A stretch of 64,000 nt of DNA from an uncultured Lachnospira sp. GTDB lineage: Bacteria > Bacillota > Clostridia > Lachnospirales > Lachnospiraceae. Under the pieces are notes generated by a model. The model saw only the letters and a list, made by a program, of their open reading frames with translations. It ran no database searches and was not told the origin of the DNA. Every line of letters starts with the position of its first letter. Position 1 is the stretch's first letter. The stretch is from NCBI GenBank assembly GCA_934359185.1, contig CAKRLE010000010.1, positions 62,001 to 126,000 of the forward strand. Direction: 5' to 3'. The position numbers and the translations under genes are program-made. Shown piece after piece: positions 60,451-64,000 of this stretch.

Positions 60451-60515
60451 ATTTTATGTAGATGTCAAAAGTAACCCTACATAAAATTTGATTTAAGCTG
60501 TTTTGCAGATATAAT
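60451..60515 (+). promoter_or_regulatory. Terminator-like hairpin overlapping promoter of surface protein 2
   Basis: AATTTTATGTAG pairs perfectly with CTACATAAAATT (about 60453-60489). The right arm runs into -35 TTGATT (60488-60493), which with -10 TATAAT (60510-60515) at 16-base spacing makes a promoter. A degenerate copy of the hairpin follows the second gene at 62535-62575. Confidence 0.65.
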
Positions 60516-60578
60516 AGGATTATTTGAATATTTTTACGAATATATTCAAATAAATTACAGTAAAGGAAGGTATTGGGT

Positions 60579-62534
60579 ATGAAAGAAAAACTCAAGTATG
60601 TAGGAGCACTGCTCATCTGTTTTATCGCAGTGTTATTCATGCAGATGCCGGTTCTGGCAGATGACGGAGTTCCGGCAACAGCATGGCGGGACTATGCGGC
60701 AGCAGCATTTGCAGGCGGAAGCGGTACAGAAGCAGATCCGTATCTGATCACAGACGGAGCACAGCTTGCTAAGATTGCAAAAGATGTGGAAGCTGGAACA
60801 GTATATAAGGATGCGTATTTCAGATTGGGAAATGATATTGACCTGTCTGCACACAGATGGAATCCAATCGGCGTATATAAGTGGTATGAGGACGGAACAA
60901 CCGAGGATAAAACGTTTGCAGGTTTTCTGGATGGAAACGGAAAGACGATCACAGGTCTTATTGTAGACGAGCGTACAGAAAAAAGCAGTGCGGGACTTTT
61001 TGGGCAAATAGGAGATAATGCAGGAACTGCAACAAATGTGGGAGTGAAAGATCTCAACATTGTGGATGCCAGAATTTATGCAACGGATGAGGGAATGGAA
61101 AAAAGTAGTTCTGCCATTTTAGCCGGATTTGTAATGGTAAATTTTGGTCATACGATCCGTTTTGATAATATTTCCGTATCCGGAACAATTGTAAATACAA
61201 GAGTTGGAAAGTCAATGATATCAGGCGGACTGATCGGAGAGGCATATCGTGTAACGGCAGATAACTGCAGGGCAGATGTTACAATCGAAGGCGGTGATAA
61301 TATAGGTGGTTTTGTGGGAATGGATGCCAGTTCCACTTATACGAATTGCAAAGTAACCGGAAAAGTCACAGGATTATGGGCAATCGGAGGCTTTGTGGGA
61401 TTTGCGTGGGAAGCTGATCCGACTACAATGAGTACTTACAACAATTGCGTTGCAAAAGTTGATATTGTTGCAAGAGAATGGCGTGCCGGAGGATTTGCCG
61501 GATACATGAAGAAAGGAAAGGCATCTTCCTGTGCCGCACTCGGTAATGTGACAAGTTCAGTAACCGGATTCAATCCGAAAGTGGGAGGATTTGCCGGAGA
61601 AATCGGAGGAAAAAATGTGACAGGTGGTGCGATACTGGATAAATGCTATGCTGCCGGAAAAGTGACAGCAGCCAGTCCTGACTATAAAGCCGGAGGATTT
61701 GTTGGAACACATACAGAAGGCACTTATACAGACTGTTCCTTTGACAGCGAGAAAAATCCTGGCCTGGCAGCATACGGTGAGGGTGACGAAACTGCTGTTC
61801 CGGTAGTAGCAGGAACAACGATTGAAGTTTCTGGAAATCTGTGTAAGAATATTTATGGTGGTCATACACTGTCTAAGGTTGATGCGAAAGAACCAACTCA
61901 TCTGACAGAGGGAAATAAAGAGTATTGGCTTTGTGCAAAGTGTGGCTGTTATTTCAGTGATGCAGGTGGATCGACTGCGATTGCAGCAGCGGATGTTGTG
62001 ATAGCAAAAAAAACTTCTTATGCAATCACAGAAGGAACAGGAAGCAGCTATGTCTTGCAGAGCGGCAGCAGCCTTACAGTCCGGGGAAATGGCGATTTTT
62101 CTAAATTTATCGGAATTAAGGTAGATGGTGTGCAGATTGGAGCAGATAATTATGAAGCGAAGTCCGGTTCCACAATTATTACATTGAAGTCCTCTTATCT
62201 GGACACACTGGCAGCAGGAACACACAGTCTGGAAATTCTGTGGAAAGATGGTTCAGCAAGTACTGCGTTTACGATTCAGCAGAGCGAAAGCCAGAAGCCG
62301 AATAATGATGTTAAAGATTTGAATTCAAATCAAAATCCTGCAGATCAAAATCCTGCAAATCAAAATCCACAGTCCTTACCTCAAAATAATGCGGAACAGA
62401 CAGCTTCAGCGAATAATGAATCTCCTAAGACAGGCGAAGACGATAATCTTTTGGTATTGGCAGCATGGTTGTTTTTATCAGGATACATTTTTGTCGGTGT
62501 TACATACTATCAAAAAAGGAAACATTTATATTAA
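60579..62534 (+). CDS. Sortase-anchored GLUG-repeat surface protein 2
   Basis: A 651-residue paralog of the preceding gene. Signal peptide (LKYVGALLICFIAVLFMQMPVLA), the FAGGSGTEADPYLITDGAQLAKIAKDV entry segment, GLUG-like repeats (GGLIGEAYRV, GGFVGMDASS, GGFVGFAWEA, GGFAGYMKKG) to about residue 400, one HTLSKVDAKEPTH module, the Ig-like X2 domain, and a Pro/Asn/Gln spacer of NQNPA repeats before SPKTG (residues 615-619), a hydrophobic helix and basic tail. The N-terminal half has diverged from protein 1, but the last third is nearly identical in DNA. Start at ATG 60579 after AAAGGAAGG. It has its own promoter but lacks the LytTR-type direct repeats of gene 1. Confidence 0.88.
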   Translation: MKEKLKYVGALLICFIAVLFMQMPVLADDGVPATAWRDYAAAAFAGGSGTEADPYLITDGAQLAKIAKDVEAGTVYKDAYFRLGNDIDLSAHRWNPIGVYKWYEDGTTEDKTFAGFLDGNGKTITGLIVDERTEKSSAGLFGQIGDNAGTATNVGVKDLNIVDARIYATDEGMEKSSSAILAGFVMVNFGHTIRFDNISVSGTIVNTRVGKSMISGGLIGEAYRVTADNCRADVTIEGGDNIGGFVGMDASSTYTNCKVTGKVTGLWAIGGFVGFAWEADPTTMSTYNNCVAKVDIVAREWRAGGFAGYMKKGKASSCAALGNVTSSVTGFNPKVGGFAGEIGGKNVTGGAILDKCYAAGKVTAASPDYKAGGFVGTHTEGTYTDCSFDSEKNPGLAAYGEGDETAVPVVAGTTIEVSGNLCKNIYGGHTLSKVDAKEPTHLTEGNKEYWLCAKCGCYFSDAGGSTAIAAADVVIAKKTSYAITEGTGSSYVLQSGSSLTVRGNGDFSKFIGIKVDGVQIGADNYEAKSGSTIITLKSSYLDTLAAGTHSLEILWKDGSASTAFTIQQSESQKPNNDVKDLNSNQNPADQNPANQNPQSLPQNNAEQTASANNESPKTGEDDNLLVLAAWLFLSGYIFVGVTYYQKRKHLY

Positions 62535-62581
62535 ATTTTATGTGGATATCAAAAGTAACCCTACATAATATTCAGATTTTT

Positions 62582-62620
62582 AACTCCCTTGCCCCTTATT
62601 CATGAGGGGCAAGAGAGTTT
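62582..62620. terminator. Strong intrinsic terminator after surface protein 2
   Basis: AACTCCCTTGCCCCT pairs with AGGGGCAAGAGAGTT, one mismatch in 15, around a short loop, followed by T-rich sequence. Confidence 0.88.
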
Positions 62621-62680
62621 ATTGCAAATGCTAATATAAAATTCCCTTTAAATTCCCTTTATGTAATCTGCATAATCGCA

Positions 62681-62840
62681 AAATTTGGCTTATTGAAGGC
62701 TTTTTTTTCTGATTTCAGCAAAAATCATGGTATTTACACTTCGCTAAACCAATCTTTTTTCTTTTACTTCATGGAAACACGGAAAAAATCCAAAACAATC
62801 ACATTTTCTGGATTTTTCACAGAATTTCATGCTATTTTAT
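62681..62840 (+). repeat. Intergenic palindromic element, copy G
   Basis: Core CACTTCGCTAAACC at 62737-62750. Inner hairpin GAAAAAATCCA (about 62782-62792) faces TGGATTTTTC (62809-62818). It is the closest relative of copy F, sharing AAATTTGGCTT, ATTTCAGC, TTTCTTTTACTTCATGGAAAC-type sequence (positions 62755-62780) and the trailing CAGAATTTCATGCT. Confidence 0.8.
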
Positions 62841-63108
62841 CCAATTCTTCAAGAAATGTTCCGTAGAAATGTGCAGAAATGTTGTTCAGATGCGCTACAT
62901 ACTGTACCAGACGGCAATGCTTAGCAAGTTTATAGTGCCTAGAGCCAATGGAGCTAAAAAGCAATAGACAGAAAGCAATTTTATGGCAGGTCGGATGAAA
63001 TTCCTGCATCTGACAAAAAGGAAAATGAATAGGATATGAGCATGCAAGCTGCATCTCGGCTCGTTCCTTTTCGGTTCGGAGCTGTTCAAGAGTTTTCGGT
63101 TTTGTCAT
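62827..63108 (-). pseudogene. Truncated DUF3847-like mobile-element gene
   Basis: From ATG 63108, with a perfect GGAGGTC ribosome site, the frame starts MTKPKTLEQLRTEKERAEMQLA. From memory this matches the start of DUF3847 proteins carried by conjugative transposons of gut Firmicutes. After about 22 residues the resemblance stops and the frame becomes Cys/His/Phe-rich without family features, running into element copy G. The degenerate interspersed repeat at 62926-62951 lies inside it. It looks like a gene cut by deletion or repeat insertion and is probably not functional. Confidence 0.65.
62926..62951 (+). repeat. Interspersed GTGCC repeat, degenerate right-edge copy
   Basis: AAGTTTATAGTGCCTAGAGC followed by CAATGG matches the 55998-56022 copy with a few substitutions, in the same orientation, on the other side of the accessory block. 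Confidence 0.65.
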
Positions 63109-63147
63109 TGTGATTGACCTCCTTTTTTGATTTTTGGGATAAAAAAA

Positions 63148-63187
63148 GACCGTCAACTTTTCGCACATTGCGACCAGTCAACGGTCT
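63148..63187 (-). terminator. Hairpin/attenuator upstream of the DUF3847-like remnant
   Basis: AGACCGT (63148-63154) pairs with ACGGTCT (63181-63187), with T-rich sequence after the hairpin on the minus strand. GTCAAC is repeated within it. Similar leaders precede mobile-element genes in related genomes, by memory only. Confidence 0.5.
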
Positions 63188-63299
63188 GATTTTCTGTATT
63201 TAATTACAGGTGTTACCACCTATCGATTTTTGATTGCACTTTGCGCCTAAGCCTAAACCAAAAGCGGTTTGAGTAGCTATCGTTATGCATTAACACTTC

Positions 63300-63636
63300 T
63301 TAAGTTGCCATCGTTCCAGAAGAAAACACCATGCCAAATATTCCAACTGCTAAAGCTAAAAAAGCAAAGGCATGGCAATCTTTCCACAGAGTATTTCCAC
63401 GCACCGTAAACACAAGTAACAGCAACCCTGCGATATACAAAACGGTACTGGCAATAGCCACTATCACATATTTTTTCTTTTGCGACTGGTATTCATTTGC
63501 AAGACCTTTTAAAAAATCATAATCAAAAATCAACGGCTCTTTTCTCAAAACTTTGTATTCATCTTTGGGGATAAATGCTGATGTGACAAGTGCATATATT
63601 CCAAGGGATTCAATAATTGTTATATTTTATTATCAA
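63300..63636 (-). pseudogene. 5'-truncated membrane protein remnant
   Basis: The frame is open from a stop near 63637 down to 63300 and reads, after IESLGIYALVTSAFIPKDEYKVL, RKEPLIFDYDFLKGLANEYQ, a charged patch, then two hydrophobic helices (YVIVAIASTVLYIAGLLLLV; AFAFLALAVGIFGMVF). The only possible starts are weak (a TTG at 63548) with no ribosome site. It looks like the C-terminal end of a larger protein whose 5' part has been lost. I do not recognise the family. Confidence 0.5.
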
Positions 63637-64000
63637 ATATCTCTCAAGCCCTTGAAAACACTAAGTTTATCGCAGATGAGCTTTCCCTTATTGTTTCCCT
63701 TGTATTATATTGTCCCATGAGTATTTACGAACTCTGATAATGGCAAAAACAAGGGAAAGATAATCCTCTAAAACAGTATAACATAAAATGAAAACGACAT
63801 GGTGAACTGATTAAATATGCAAAATTATATCTTGATGGAACGATGCAAATATGGGTGGATGCAGATGACACTCTTTATTTTTGGCTTATATTTATTATTC
63901 AATTTAACTGATAATGATTCTCATATGAGATTTATCTTTAGAAATCATATCATCAATCACGCCAGTCTGCATCTGATTCCCATTTACATTCCGTAATCTG
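63637..64000. other. Right-edge region without clear gene
   Basis: No complete gene is supported. TGATAATGATTCTCA at 63909-63923 matches the 7-1-7 Fur-box pattern at all but one position. On the minus strand a 15-codon frame (ending WESDADWRD, stop at 63953-63955) may be the end of a gene beyond the window. Confidence 0.45.

Noticed and set aside
61557..62225. 222-codon minus-strand Cys-rich frame opposite surface protein 2
   Set aside because: A shorter equivalent appears opposite surface protein 1 only because the DNA is duplicated; the plus-strand genes have signal peptides, domains and ribosome sites.
63953..64000. Partial coding sequence at the right edge
   Set aside because: Only 15 codons are visible on the minus strand, too few to assign.

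Overview
The window looks like a chromosome segment from a Gram-positive, low-GC, flagellated, anaerobic gut Firmicute of the family Lachnospiraceae. The best guess is the Lachnospira (Eubacterium) eligens group. That rests on gene content rather than any database match: flagellin with FliS, a large SRP RNA, a PPi-type phosphofructokinase, a pectin/glucuronate theme, many Lachnospiraceae-type conserved hypothetical genes, strong AGGAGG ribosome sites and AT-rich intergenic DNA.

Layout. 1-2.8 kb: dnaX (cut by the window edge) and tadA diverge from either side of the SRP RNA gene, with an acetyltransferase behind tadA. 2.9-9.7 kb: two conserved hypotheticals (one a PD-(D/E)XK-like nuclease), then rsmA, tatD and metG. 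10.2-19.4 kb: a DUF885 lipoprotein; an operon of alarmone synthetase, a DUF5685-like protein and a J-domain protein; tRNA-Lys; an AI-2E family permease; trmB; and a D,D-carboxypeptidase. 19.4-24.8 kb: fliS, flagellin and a 1048-residue protein whose C-terminus resembles FliK. 25.3-31.5 kb: glgB, a MraY-like transferase, a DEDDh exonuclease and a chemoreceptor. 32.1-37.9 kb: one six-gene operon carrying the general PTS proteins (HPr, EI), a GlcNAc-type EIIA and EIICB, and nagB/nagA. 38.2-46.5 kb: a glucuronate regulon (beta-glucuronidase, glucuronide transporter, AraC and GntR regulators, uxuA, uxuB). 46.7-50.2 kb: a chemoreceptor with a c-di-GMP phosphodiesterase. 50.7-55.9 kb: an intracellular beta-helix protein, a FUSC-type membrane protein and PPi-phosphofructokinase. 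56.0-62.6 kb: an accessory block with an AgrC/LytTR two-component system divergent from two tandem, partly duplicated sortase-anchored GLUG surface proteins. 62.8-64 kb: decayed mobile-element remnants.

How the genes work together. Sugar acids released from host or plant glucuronides enter through the glucuronide transporter, are cut by beta-glucuronidase, and pass through UxuB then UxuA to 2-keto-3-deoxygluconate. A shared palindrome, CTRACATGTYAG, lies exactly in the uxuA promoter spacer and again upstream of the transporter, which points to joint control by the GntR protein. Amino sugars enter by the dedicated PTS and are deacetylated and deaminated to fructose-6-phosphate, which PPi-phosphofructokinase can take into glycolysis. 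Two chemoreceptors, flagellin and an EAL protein link nutrient sensing to motility.

Most striking non-coding features: (1) a family of at least seven intergenic elements sharing the core CACTTCGCTAAACC, each with paired arms whose sequences differ between copies while pairing is kept, which suggests a selected structure; (2) a perfect 72-bp inverted repeat around a 143-bp centre that holds further hairpins, starting at the trmB stop codon; (3) a second interspersed repeat, TTTACAGTGCCTGGCACCAACGG, confined to 50-63 kb, which brackets the accessory block and has overrun the 3' end of one gene.
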